Assembly (NCBI RefSeq): GCF_040409955.1
Contig: NZ_CP123386.1
Span: 310,001-374,000 of the forward strand
Source of the DNA: Salipiger sp. H15
GTDB taxonomy: Bacteria; Pseudomonadota; Alphaproteobacteria; Rhodobacterales; Rhodobacteraceae
DNA: 64,000 nt
Direction of reading: 5' to 3'
The notes under the pieces are model-generated. The model was not told the origin of the DNA. It made no database searches and saw only the letters and a list, made by a program, of their open reading frames with translations. The translations under genes were made by a program, and so were the position numbers. The stretch's first letter is position 1, and each line of letters starts with the position of its first letter. Below are positions 45,237-52,431 of this stretch, in pieces.

Positions 45237-45321
45237 GCTGCGGCCTTCCGGATGCTGTCCTGCGCACACACTCTGCCGGAGGGAGGGAAGCCGCGCAATC
45301 GCCGAGCATCACTTGCAAAAA

Positions 45322-45349
45322 GGGCCGGAAGCGTGTGCTTCCGGCCCTC
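45322..45349 (-). terminator. intrinsic terminator of the polyamine operon
   Basis: Arms AGGGCCGGAAGC (45322-45333) and GCTTCCGGCCCT (45338-45349) form a perfect 12-bp stem with a GTGT loop, followed on the minus strand by TTTTGC. It lies 23 bases past the dehydrogenase stop. Confidence 0.85.
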
Positions 45350-45372
45350 GTGCCTCGGCGATCGACCGGGGC

Positions 45373-46608
45373 TCACGCGTTCCAGGGGCGGTCGCCCTCG
45401 GCATCCTTGATGCGGGTCGGCAGGCCGATCGCGTCGAGGATGGTGAAGAAGGGCTTGGGGTCGAGCTCCTCGACGTTCTTCATCGCCTTCGCATCCCACT
45501 CGCCCGTGGCCACCAGCATGGCGGCGGCGACGGGGGGCACGCCGGCGGTGTAGGAGATGCCCTGCGATCCCACTTCCTCGTAGGCTTCCTTGTGGTCGGC
45601 GACGTTGTAGACGAAGATCTCCACGTCCTTGCCGTCCTTCACGCCCTTCACCAGGTCACCGATGCAGGTCTTGCCGGTGTAGTCGGGGGCAAGCGAGGAA
45701 GGATCGGGCAGCACGGCCTTCACCACCTTCAGCGGCACGACCTCGAGCCCTTCGGCGGTCTTGATCGGCTGCTCGGAGAGCAGACCCAGCGACTGCAGCA
45801 CGGTGAAGACGTTGATGTAATGCTCGCCGAAGCCCATCCAGAAGCGCACGTCGGCCTGCGGGTAGTTGGCCGAAAGCGAGTGCACCTCGTCGTGGCCCGA
45901 CTGGTAGGCGCGCTGGGTGCCGACGACGGGCAGGTCCCAGTCCTTGCCAGAGGCGAACATCTGCGTCTCCTTCCACTGCTGGTCTTCCCAGTAGTAGACG
46001 GTGCCCGTGAACTCGCGGAAATTGATCTCCGGGTCGAAGTTCGTGGCGAAGTAGCGGCCGTGGCTGCCGGCGTTGATGTCGACGATGTCGATGCTCTTCA
46101 CCTCGTCCATGCGGTCGATGGCGAAGCGGGCGAAGGCGTTGACCACGCCCGGATCGAAGCCCGCGCCGAGGATCGCGGTGACGCCCTTCTCGGCGCAGAG
46201 GTCGCGCTTCTTCCACTCGTAGTTGGCGTACCAGGGCGGGGTCTCGCAGATCTTCTCCGGATCCTCGTGGATCGCGGTGTCGATATAAGCGGCACCCGTC
46301 TCGATGCAGGCATCGAGCACGGTCATGTTGACGAAGGCGCTGCCCACGTTGATCACGATCTGCGCGCCGGTGTCGCGGATCAGCTGGGCGACGGCAGCGG
46401 TGTCCATCGCATCGACCTGGTGCGCCTTCAGGACGCCCTCAACCTTCATCGCGCCCTTTTCGCGGACCGACTCAAGGATCGCTTCGCATTTCGAGAGCGT
46501 CCGGCTGGCGATATGGATCTCGCCGAGCACATCGTTGTTCTGAGCGCATTTATGCGCCACGACCTGAGCGACGCCGCCTGCGCCGATGATGAGAACGTCT
46601 TTTTTCAA
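45373..46608 (-). CDS. carboxynorspermidine/carboxyspermidine dehydrogenase (saccharopine dehydrogenase family)
   Basis: 411 residues with a Rossmann start KDVLIIGAGGVAQVVAHKC (GxGxxA/V). The fold is that of the saccharopine dehydrogenase family, and conserved stretches include GAGFDPGVVNAF and DINAGSHGRYFATNFDPEINFREF. The family member paired with NspC reductively condenses aspartate semialdehyde with putrescine or diaminopropane using NADPH. The start is TTG at 46608, with GGAGG 9 bases upstream. It follows nspC by 45 bases in one operon, which fixes the assignment better than sequence alone. Confidence 0.88.
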   Translation of the reverse strand: MKKDVLIIGAGGVAQVVAHKCAQNNDVLGEIHIASRTLSKCEAILESVREKGAMKVEGVLKAHQVDAMDTAAVAQLIRDTGAQIVINVGSAFVNMTVLDACIETGAAYIDTAIHEDPEKICETPPWYANYEWKKRDLCAEKGVTAILGAGFDPGVVNAFARFAIDRMDEVKSIDIVDINAGSHGRYFATNFDPEINFREFTGTVYYWEDQQWKETQMFASGKDWDLPVVGTQRAYQSGHDEVHSLSANYPQADVRFWMGFGEHYINVFTVLQSLGLLSEQPIKTAEGLEVVPLKVVKAVLPDPSSLAPDYTGKTCIGDLVKGVKDGKDVEIFVYNVADHKEAYEEVGSQGISYTAGVPPVAAAMLVATGEWDAKAMKNVEELDPKPFFTILDAIGLPTRIKDAEGDRPWNA

Positions 46609-46653
46609 CTCACTGGACCTCCGTCTTTTGTCCGTCTCTTGTGTCGCGCGGGC

Positions 46654-47745
46654 TCAGGAGAGCGCCGCGCTGAAATCGTCGTAGGTGAAGTCGCGCACCA
46701 GCCGCTCGGTGCCGTCGAGCTCGCGGATGGCGATCGAGGGCATCTGCACCCCGTTGAACCAGTTCTTCTTGACCATCGTGTAACCGGCGGCGTCCTGGAT
46801 GCTCAGCCGGTCGCCGGGGTTCAGCGCCTTGGGGAAGTTGAACTCACCGAAGATGTCGCCCGCCAGGCAGGACTTGCCGCAGATCATCCAGGGCTGGTCG
46901 CCGCTCTCGTTCATCTTGGCGCTCTCGCGGTAGATCAGCAGGTCGAGCATGTGCGCCTCGATCGAGCTGTCGACGATCGCGAGGTTCTTGCCGTTGAAGA
47001 GCGTGTCGAGCACCGTCACCTCCAGCGTGGTCGATTTCGTGATCGTCGCCTCTCCGGGCTCAAGATAGACCTGAACCTCGTTCTCGCCAGCAAAACGCTT
47101 GAGCCGCTCGGCCAGCCGGTCGAGCGGGTAGCCCTCGCCGGTGAAGTGGATGCCGCCGCCGAGGCTGATCCAGCCCATCTGCCGGATGAGGTGGCCGAAG
47201 CGCTGCTCGATGCTGCCGAGCATGGCGTCGAAGCGGTCGAAATCGGCGTTCTCGCAGTTGTTGTGGAACATGAAGCCGCTGACCTGGTCGAGCACCGGCT
47301 CGATGTCCTTCGGATCATGCTCGCCGAGGCGCGAGAAGGGGCGGGCGGGGTCTGCGAGATCGAAGCTCGAGGTCGATACGCCCGGGTTCACCCGCAGCCC
47401 GCGGGTGTGCCCGCGGCTGACCTCCTCGAAGCGGGTCAGCTGCGCGGCGGTGTTGAAGATGATCTTGTCCGAGCTCGACAGCACCTCGGCGATCTCGTGG
47501 TCGGCCCAGGCCACCGAATAGGCATGGGTCTCGCCCGGGAATTTTTCCCGCCCGAGCTTCACCTCGAAGAGCGACGAGGAGGTGGTGCCGTCCATGTACT
47601 CGCTCATCATGTCGAAGACCGACCAGGTGGCGAAGCACTTGAGCGCCAGCAGCGCCTTGGCGCCGGAGGCCTCGCGCAGGTGGGCGATCTTCTCGAGATT
47701 GGGCAGGAGCCGGGCTTTGTCGATCAGGTAGTAGGGCGTCTGCAT
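46654..47745 (-). CDS. nspC: carboxynorspermidine decarboxylase
   Basis: 363 residues, a fold III PLP decarboxylase of the alanine-racemase/ornithine-decarboxylase type. The PLP lysine is K36 in LLALKCFATWS; HNNCEN, GGGIHFTGEGYP and CGKSCLAGDIFGEF are conserved, the last carrying the catalytic cysteine. It decarboxylates carboxy(nor)spermidine to spermidine or norspermidine. A perfect GGAGGTGA site precedes the ATG. It is the first gene of the pair and gives an alternative to the SAM-dependent spermidine route. Confidence 0.94.
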   Translation of the reverse strand: MQTPYYLIDKARLLPNLEKIAHLREASGAKALLALKCFATWSVFDMMSEYMDGTTSSSLFEVKLGREKFPGETHAYSVAWADHEIAEVLSSSDKIIFNTAAQLTRFEEVSRGHTRGLRVNPGVSTSSFDLADPARPFSRLGEHDPKDIEPVLDQVSGFMFHNNCENADFDRFDAMLGSIEQRFGHLIRQMGWISLGGGIHFTGEGYPLDRLAERLKRFAGENEVQVYLEPGEATITKSTTLEVTVLDTLFNGKNLAIVDSSIEAHMLDLLIYRESAKMNESGDQPWMICGKSCLAGDIFGEFNFPKALNPGDRLSIQDAAGYTMVKKNWFNGVQMPSIAIRELDGTERLVRDFTYDDFSAALS

Positions 47746-47769
47746 CGGTGGTCACCTCCGGACAGCGAA

Positions 47770-47792
47770 CACGGGGAAACCGTGCCAATATA
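47770..47792 (-). promoter_or_regulatory. candidate nspC promoter -10 and leader hairpin
   Basis: On the minus strand TATATT (47787-47792) could be the -10 element, with CATTGT 17 bases upstream as a weak -35. The leader then has a CACGG/CCGTG hairpin (47770-47784) before the ribosome-binding site. Low-strength prediction by inspection. Confidence 0.4.
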
Positions 47793-47863
47793 GTGCAAGC
47801 GGGCCAAGAACAATGCCCCCCAAATGCCGCAGGTCCCTGACAGGGACATGACGGCGCCGCGGG

Positions 47864-47907
47864 CAAAAGCCTTCGAAGGCTTTTGCAAGTCTCTTCGAAG
47901 AGACTTG
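47864..47907. repeat. two back-to-back perfect 22-base palindromes
   Basis: Palindrome 1 (47864-47885) has half-site CAAAAGCCTTC, and palindrome 2 (47886-47907) has half-site CAAGTCTCTTC; each is fully self-complementary and both centre on TTCGAA. They abut with no spacer, in the gap between the ectoine operon's terminator and the nspC promoter. They could form tandem hairpins that block read-through or a dyad operator. No T tract follows. Confidence 0.7.
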
Positions 47908-47932
47908 CCCCTTGGCCCGTGGAAGCGAAAAA

Positions 47933-47954
47933 GGGGCAGCCCCTCGGCTGCCCC
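47933..47954 (-). terminator. intrinsic terminator of the ectABC-ask operon
   Basis: Arms GGGGCAGCC (47933-47941) and GGCTGCCCC (47946-47954) with a CCTC loop, followed on the minus strand by TTTTTCGC. It lies 34 bases past the aspartokinase stop. Confidence 0.85.
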
Positions 47955-47988
47955 CAGTTGGTCGCTCTCCCTGTCGGAGACTGCAGGT

Positions 47989-49416
47989 TCAGGCGGCTGT
48001 CTTCAGCTTCGCCTTCGCCTGCGGGGAAACGAAAGCGCCGTGCAGGGCGGCGATCACCGGCTCGAGGTCGCCCCGCTCGAGGATGAATTGCACGTCCACG
48101 TTGCGCGGACCTTGTGTGGCGCCGATCGACTCGAACCCGGCCTCGGCGATGGCCTGCAGGCCGCGGGTCAGCACGCAAAGCGTGCTGAGGTCCCGCCCGA
48201 TGACCGAGGCCATGGCCAGTGTGCGCGAGCTGATCTTGGCCTGCGGGTAGAGCTTCGCGAGGTCGTCCTCGACGCGGCGCATCGTCTTGAGCGAGCCGTC
48301 GAGGTAGTGGGTGATCGTGTTGGCGTTCGACACCTTGGACACGATGCGCACGCCATGCCGGGTCAGCACGTCGAGGATCGCGGCGTCGTAGCCCTTCACC
48401 CCCACCATGTCCTGCTCGAAGACCTCGAGCGCGACGATGTCGAGCCCGGTGACGATCTCGACCGCCGGGGTCTCGGCGGGCTGGTCGTCGATCAGCGTGC
48501 CCGGATCGCCCGGCTCGAAGGCGTTGGTGACGCGCAGCGGCACCTGCGCCTGGCGCAGCGTCTTGGCGGCCTTGGGGTGGATCGCCTCCATCCCCATGTT
48601 CGAGAGCTGGTCGGCCACGTCGTAGTTGGTGCGGCCGAGCTTGCGGACGTTCTCCGCGCCCACCAGCTTGGGGTCGGCCGAGCTGAGGTGGAACTCCTTG
48701 TGGATGATCGCCTCGCGCGCTCCGGTAAGGGCGGCGAGCCGCGAGAAGGTCACCTCGGAATAGCCACGGTCGAACTCGCGCATGAGCCCCTCGGCGCATT
48801 GCGCGTAGCCGGTCACGATGGGCATCTCGGTCGCCGGATCGACGCCGTCCATCGCCCTGGTGATCCGCTCCTCGAGCGAGACATGCCCGTCGTCGCGCCA
48901 GCCCGAGAGATCGACGTAGCGCGCGCTCACCCCGGCGCGCTGCAGCATCAGCACGGTCACATAGGCCGAATGCGCCTCGCCGAGGCCGGAGAGCAGCTCG
49001 CGGATCTGCAGCATGTGCTCCGACAGCTGGAAGTGCCCGTAGGAGCAGAGCCGTTGCAGGTCGATCAGGCAGTTGCGCGCGCCCTCGATGCGGTTGCGCA
49101 CGAAGTCGGTGGCCTGCTCGACGTCGCCGGGATGGTCCAGCACCGCCTCGTGGGCGGCGATCATCGCCTGCGACACCTCGGTCAGCGCGTCGTGCCAGCC
49201 GTGGCCGGTGTCGGAATTGGCGAACTGGCCGTAGACGCCCGGCTTGCCCGATTTCTTGTGCTCGAGCAGCAGGTCGGTGATGCCGCCGAAGGCGGAGACC
49301 ACGAAGACACGACCGTAGAGATCCTCGCCCTCGCGGCCGCCGATCAGCAGCGTGTCGCGCAGTTCGCTGAGGCGGGACATGCTCGTCCCGCCGATTTTCT
49401 CGACGGTGTGGGTCAT
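47989..49416 (-). CDS. ask_ect: ectoine-type aspartate kinase
   Basis: 475 residues. The N-terminal kinase domain begins TVEKIGGTSMSRLSEL (aspartokinase signature region), and two ACT-like parts follow after about residue 320. It phosphorylates aspartate as the first step to aspartate semialdehyde, the precursor of ectoine. The specialised Ask_Ect form is found with ect genes and is less feedback-inhibited than the housekeeping enzyme (family knowledge). It is the last gene of ectA-ectB-ectC-ask, 3 bases after ectC. No ectD (hydroxylase) gene is present here. Confidence 0.94.
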   Translation of the reverse strand: MTHTVEKIGGTSMSRLSELRDTLLIGGREGEDLYGRVFVVSAFGGITDLLLEHKKSGKPGVYGQFANSDTGHGWHDALTEVSQAMIAAHEAVLDHPGDVEQATDFVRNRIEGARNCLIDLQRLCSYGHFQLSEHMLQIRELLSGLGEAHSAYVTVLMLQRAGVSARYVDLSGWRDDGHVSLEERITRAMDGVDPATEMPIVTGYAQCAEGLMREFDRGYSEVTFSRLAALTGAREAIIHKEFHLSSADPKLVGAENVRKLGRTNYDVADQLSNMGMEAIHPKAAKTLRQAQVPLRVTNAFEPGDPGTLIDDQPAETPAVEIVTGLDIVALEVFEQDMVGVKGYDAAILDVLTRHGVRIVSKVSNANTITHYLDGSLKTMRRVEDDLAKLYPQAKISSRTLAMASVIGRDLSTLCVLTRGLQAIAEAGFESIGATQGPRNVDVQFILERGDLEPVIAALHGAFVSPQAKAKLKTAA

Positions 49417-49419
49417 GGC

Positions 49420-49812
49420 TTACGCCGCCTCCCCGGCCGGTGCGTAGGACCCGTCCGCGCGGTGCACCTCGGTGCCGGTGACGGGCGGGTTGAAGCAGCA
49501 GGCCATGTGCAGTTCCTCGTCGGCGCGCAGCACGTGCTTGTCGTTGAGGTTGAGCGCGTACATCACGCCCGGCCTGATCGCGTGGGTCTCGCCGGTGGCA
49601 AGGTCGGTGATCGAGCCCGAGCCCTTCATGCAGTAGACGCTCTCGAAGTGGTGCTTGTAGTGGAACGTGTGTTCCGAGCCCGCTTCCAGAACGGTGATGT
49701 GGAACGAGAAGCCCATGCCGTCATCCGCCAGCAGCATCCGGGTGGAGGTCCAGCGCGCATCGGCCACGTGCTTGTCGGTTTTCTTCAGCTCGTTGAAATC
49801 GCGTACAATCAT
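49420..49812 (-). CDS. ectC: L-ectoine synthase
   Basis: A 130-residue cupin. MIVRDFNELKKTDKHVADARW and the ETHAIRPGVMYALNLNDKHVLRA beta-barrel strands are diagnostic, with HYKHHFESVYCMKGSG around the metal/substrate site. It cyclises N-acetyl-diaminobutyrate to ectoine. ATG 49812 (GGAG upstream) is chosen over an in-frame start six codons earlier. It overlaps neither neighbour: 4 bases from ectB, 3 bases from ask. Confidence 0.96.
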   Translation of the reverse strand: MIVRDFNELKKTDKHVADARWTSTRMLLADDGMGFSFHITVLEAGSEHTFHYKHHFESVYCMKGSGSITDLATGETHAIRPGVMYALNLNDKHVLRADEELHMACCFNPPVTGTEVHRADGSYAPAGEAA

Positions 49813-49816
49813 GGTG

Positions 49817-51106
49817 TCACTCCGCGGCAATCTTGTGGTTGTTGAGGCAGGCGGCGGCGCTGTCGCGCAGGATGCCGAAGCCCTTGCGGAAGGTCTCTTC
49901 CGAAGTGGTCAGCGGCGCGAGCACCTTGACGACCTCGTCATTCGCGCCCGAGGTCTCGATGATGAGACCGCGCTGGAAGGCCTCGGCGCAGATCTCGCCG
50001 GCCAGCTCGCCCGAGCCGACGTCGACGCCGCGCATCAGGCCGCGCCCCTTGAGGTAGGCGCCGGGGATCATCTCGGCGATGGTGCCGAGCTCGTCCTCGA
50101 CCAGCTTGGCCTTCTCGCCCAGCGAGCGCTGGAAGCGGCCATCGGACCAGAACTTCTCGAGCGCCACGCGCGCCGTGATGAAGGCGTGGGTGTTGCCCCG
50201 GAAGGTGCCGTTGTGCTCGGCCGGTTTCCAGACGTCGAGCTTGGGCTTCACCAGCAGCGCGGCGAAGGGCAGGCCGAAGCCCGACAGCGACTTCGCGAGC
50301 GGGATGAGATCCGGCTCGATGCCCATCTCCTCGAAGGAGAAGAAGGTGCCGGTGCGGCCGATCCCGGCCTGGATGTCGTCGGCGATGAGCAGCGCGCCGT
50401 GTTTCTTCGCAAGGCGCGAGATGCCGCGCAGCCACTCGGCCGAGGCGGCGTTGAGCCCGCCTTCGCCCTGCACCGGCTCCACGAGGAAGGCGGCGGGGGC
50501 GTCGAGACCCGAAGAGGGGTTCTCGAGCATCATCTCGATCTGCGCGAGCGTGTCGACATCGGGGCCGAAGGCGCCCTCGTAGGGAAGGTGCGTCACGCCC
50601 TGCAGCGGCATGCCGGAGCCGCTGCGCTTGCCCTTGTTGCCGGTCGCCGCCAGCGCGCCCACGGTCATGCCGTGGAAGCCGTTGGTGAAGGCGACGATGT
50701 TGGTGCGCCCCGTCACCTTGCGGGCAAGCTTCATCGCCGCTTCGACGGCGTTGGTGCCGGTGGGGCCGACCATCATCACCTTGTGGTCCATGCCGCGCGG
50801 CTCGAGGATGATCCGCTCGAAGGCCTCGAGGAAGGCTTCCTTGGCATCGGTGTGCATGTCGAGGCCATGGGCGATGCCATCGCTCATGATGTGCTCGACC
50901 AGCGCCGCCTTCATGTGCGGGTCGTTGTGGCCGTAGTTCAGCGAGGAACATCCGGCGAGGAAGTCGATGTAGGTCTTGCCCTGGTCGTCGGTCAGTTCCG
51001 AGCCGCGCGCCGAGGTGAAGCTCACCGGGAAGGAGCGGCAATAGGAACGTGCCTCGCTCTCGCGGCGGGCATAGATGCTCGGGCCGTTAGACGTGTCTTT
51101 CGGCAT
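49817..51106 (-). CDS. ectB: diaminobutyrate-2-oxoglutarate aminotransferase
   Basis: 429 residues, class III PLP aminotransferase. GPTGTNAVEAAMKLARKVTGR, LVEPVQGEGGLNAAS, LLIADDIQAGIGRTGTFFSFE and the PLP lysine in PLAKSLSGFG are visible. It aminates aspartate semialdehyde to L-2,4-diaminobutyrate, the first committed step to ectoine. It follows ectA by 47 bases. Confidence 0.97.
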   Translation of the reverse strand: MPKDTSNGPSIYARRESEARSYCRSFPVSFTSARGSELTDDQGKTYIDFLAGCSSLNYGHNDPHMKAALVEHIMSDGIAHGLDMHTDAKEAFLEAFERIILEPRGMDHKVMMVGPTGTNAVEAAMKLARKVTGRTNIVAFTNGFHGMTVGALAATGNKGKRSGSGMPLQGVTHLPYEGAFGPDVDTLAQIEMMLENPSSGLDAPAAFLVEPVQGEGGLNAASAEWLRGISRLAKKHGALLIADDIQAGIGRTGTFFSFEEMGIEPDLIPLAKSLSGFGLPFAALLVKPKLDVWKPAEHNGTFRGNTHAFITARVALEKFWSDGRFQRSLGEKAKLVEDELGTIAEMIPGAYLKGRGLMRGVDVGSGELAGEICAEAFQRGLIIETSGANDEVVKVLAPLTTSEETFRKGFGILRDSAAACLNNHKIAAE

Positions 51107-51153
51107 GACGAAATCCTTTCTAGGAATTCTCGGAAAATTGGAGTTGGCGGAGA

Positions 51154-51690
51154 TCAGGCGGCCTTGCGCAGCGCCTCGTCTTCCCGTGGCAGCGCGATGG
51201 TCACCATGTGCTCGGTCGCGTGCTGCCCGTCGAAGTGGTCGTCGCGCGTGTAGTGCGGCGCGTCCGACAGCACGCCGCCGATGGTCCGGGCGAAGCTGCG
51301 GAAGAGACCCCAGGAGGCGTCGTTGTCGCGGGTGATCGTGGTCTTCAGCGCCGTTGCGTCGGTGCAGACGTCGCGATCGATCAGATGCGCCAGCATCTTG
51401 CGGCCGAGACCCAGCCCGCGCGCCGCGGGGCTCACCGCCACCTGCCAGACGAAGAGCGCGTCCTCGTTCGGGATCATGTGGCCGGAGATCCAGCCCACCG
51501 CCTCGCCATCGAGTTCGGCGAGCACGCAGGTGTCGCGGAAATGCTCGGCCTGGACGAGGTTGCAGTACATGGAGTTCTCGTCGAGCGGCTTGCAGGCGCG
51601 CACGAGATCCCAGATCGCAGCCCCGTCCGTCGCGTCGGGCTTGCGCAGCACCGGGGTGCGCACATCGGGCTGTGTCATGTCTTTCGGCAT
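51154..51690 (-). CDS. ectA: diaminobutyrate acetyltransferase
   Basis: 178-residue GNAT acetyltransferase. LRKPDATDGAAIWDLVRACKPLDENSMYCNLVQ is the typical EctA N-terminus, and VAVSPAARGLGLGRKML is the acetyl-CoA-binding motif A. It acetylates the gamma-amino group of diaminobutyrate. ATG 51690 has GGAGG 11 bases upstream; ATG 51678 is an alternative. It is the first gene of the operon, divergent from ectR. Confidence 0.96.
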   Translation of the reverse strand: MPKDMTQPDVRTPVLRKPDATDGAAIWDLVRACKPLDENSMYCNLVQAEHFRDTCVLAELDGEAVGWISGHMIPNEDALFVWQVAVSPAARGLGLGRKMLAHLIDRDVCTDATALKTTITRDNDASWGLFRSFARTIGGVLSDAPHYTRDDHFDGQHATEHMVTIALPREDEALRKAA

Positions 51691-51906
51691 TGATCCGGGG
51701 TCCTCCGTTTGGTTCGTCAATCTAACTAATGCGGGAGCTCTAAAGTTTCAACCTTCGAAGCAGTATTTGCGCTAATGGAGGAGCATTCGTTGATTTATGG
51801 TGATATTTTTCAGAAGTTAGTGAAGCAATTCCGCTTAGCTTCGTGAATGATTTCGTCAAGTGCTTCGATGATTGAAGCTTTGGCGGAAACCTGCCAAAAC
51901 CTTGGC
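51691..51906. promoter_or_regulatory. divergent ectA / ectR control region
   Basis: A strongly A+T-rich stretch (51720-51850) in an otherwise G+C-rich area. On the minus strand, TTGCTT and TATCAC 17 bases apart (within about 51800-51830) could drive ectA. Small repeats such as CTTCGAAG (51754-51761) and GCTTC/GAAGC (51860-51876) are present. EctR-type repressors bind palindromes overlapping the ectA promoter in methylotrophs; I cannot point to one certain site. Confidence 0.5.
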
Positions 51907-52407
51907 ATGGCTGAGCATGTCCCAGATCGCACCGACCAGAGCCTGATCGCGCTGCGCCGCATCCTGCGCGCGACCGAGCTTTACGAGCGCAAGCTCGCGC
52001 AGGCCGCCGGGCTGACCCCGGCGCAGCTGCGGGTCCTGCAGATCGTCGCCAAGAAGGAGGACGGCGCCACGACGCCGAAGGCGCTGGCCACCCAGATGGG
52101 GGTCAGCCAGGCGACGGTGACCGCGCTGGTCGACAAACTGGTTGCGCGCGAGATGGTCACCCGGCACCGCTCGGACGTCGACCGGCGGCAGACCGACGTG
52201 GCGATCTCGGCCAAGGGGCGCGAGGCGGTCAGCCAGTCCCCCGACGCGCTCCAGCAGAAATTCGTGAAGAGCTTCGAGGCGCTGCGCGACTGGGAGCAGG
52301 CGCAACTCGTCGCCTCGCTCGAGCGGGTCGCGGCGATGCTCGACGCGCACGAGATGGATGCCTCGCCGGTGCTGACCATCCGCGACATCCGCCAGGACGA
52401 TCACTGA
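51907..52407 (+). CDS. ectR: MarR family regulator of ectoine genes (EctR-like)
   Basis: 166 residues from ATG 51907. Winged helix: LTPAQLRVLQIVAKKEDGATTPKALATQMGVSQATVTALVDKLVAREMVTRHRSDVDRRQTDVAIS. The N-terminal PDRTDQSLIALRRILRATELYERKLAQAAG is typical of EctR-type proteins next to ect operons. Upstream in-frame ATGs at 51847 and 51868 are possible; none has a good ribosome-binding site. The divergent position suggests control of ectABC-ask. Confidence 0.88.
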   Translation: MAEHVPDRTDQSLIALRRILRATELYERKLAQAAGLTPAQLRVLQIVAKKEDGATTPKALATQMGVSQATVTALVDKLVAREMVTRHRSDVDRRQTDVAISAKGREAVSQSPDALQQKFVKSFEALRDWEQAQLVASLERVAAMLDAHEMDASPVLTIRDIRQDDH

Positions 52408-52431
52408 GCACGACGCAGGGCGGCGGGCTGG

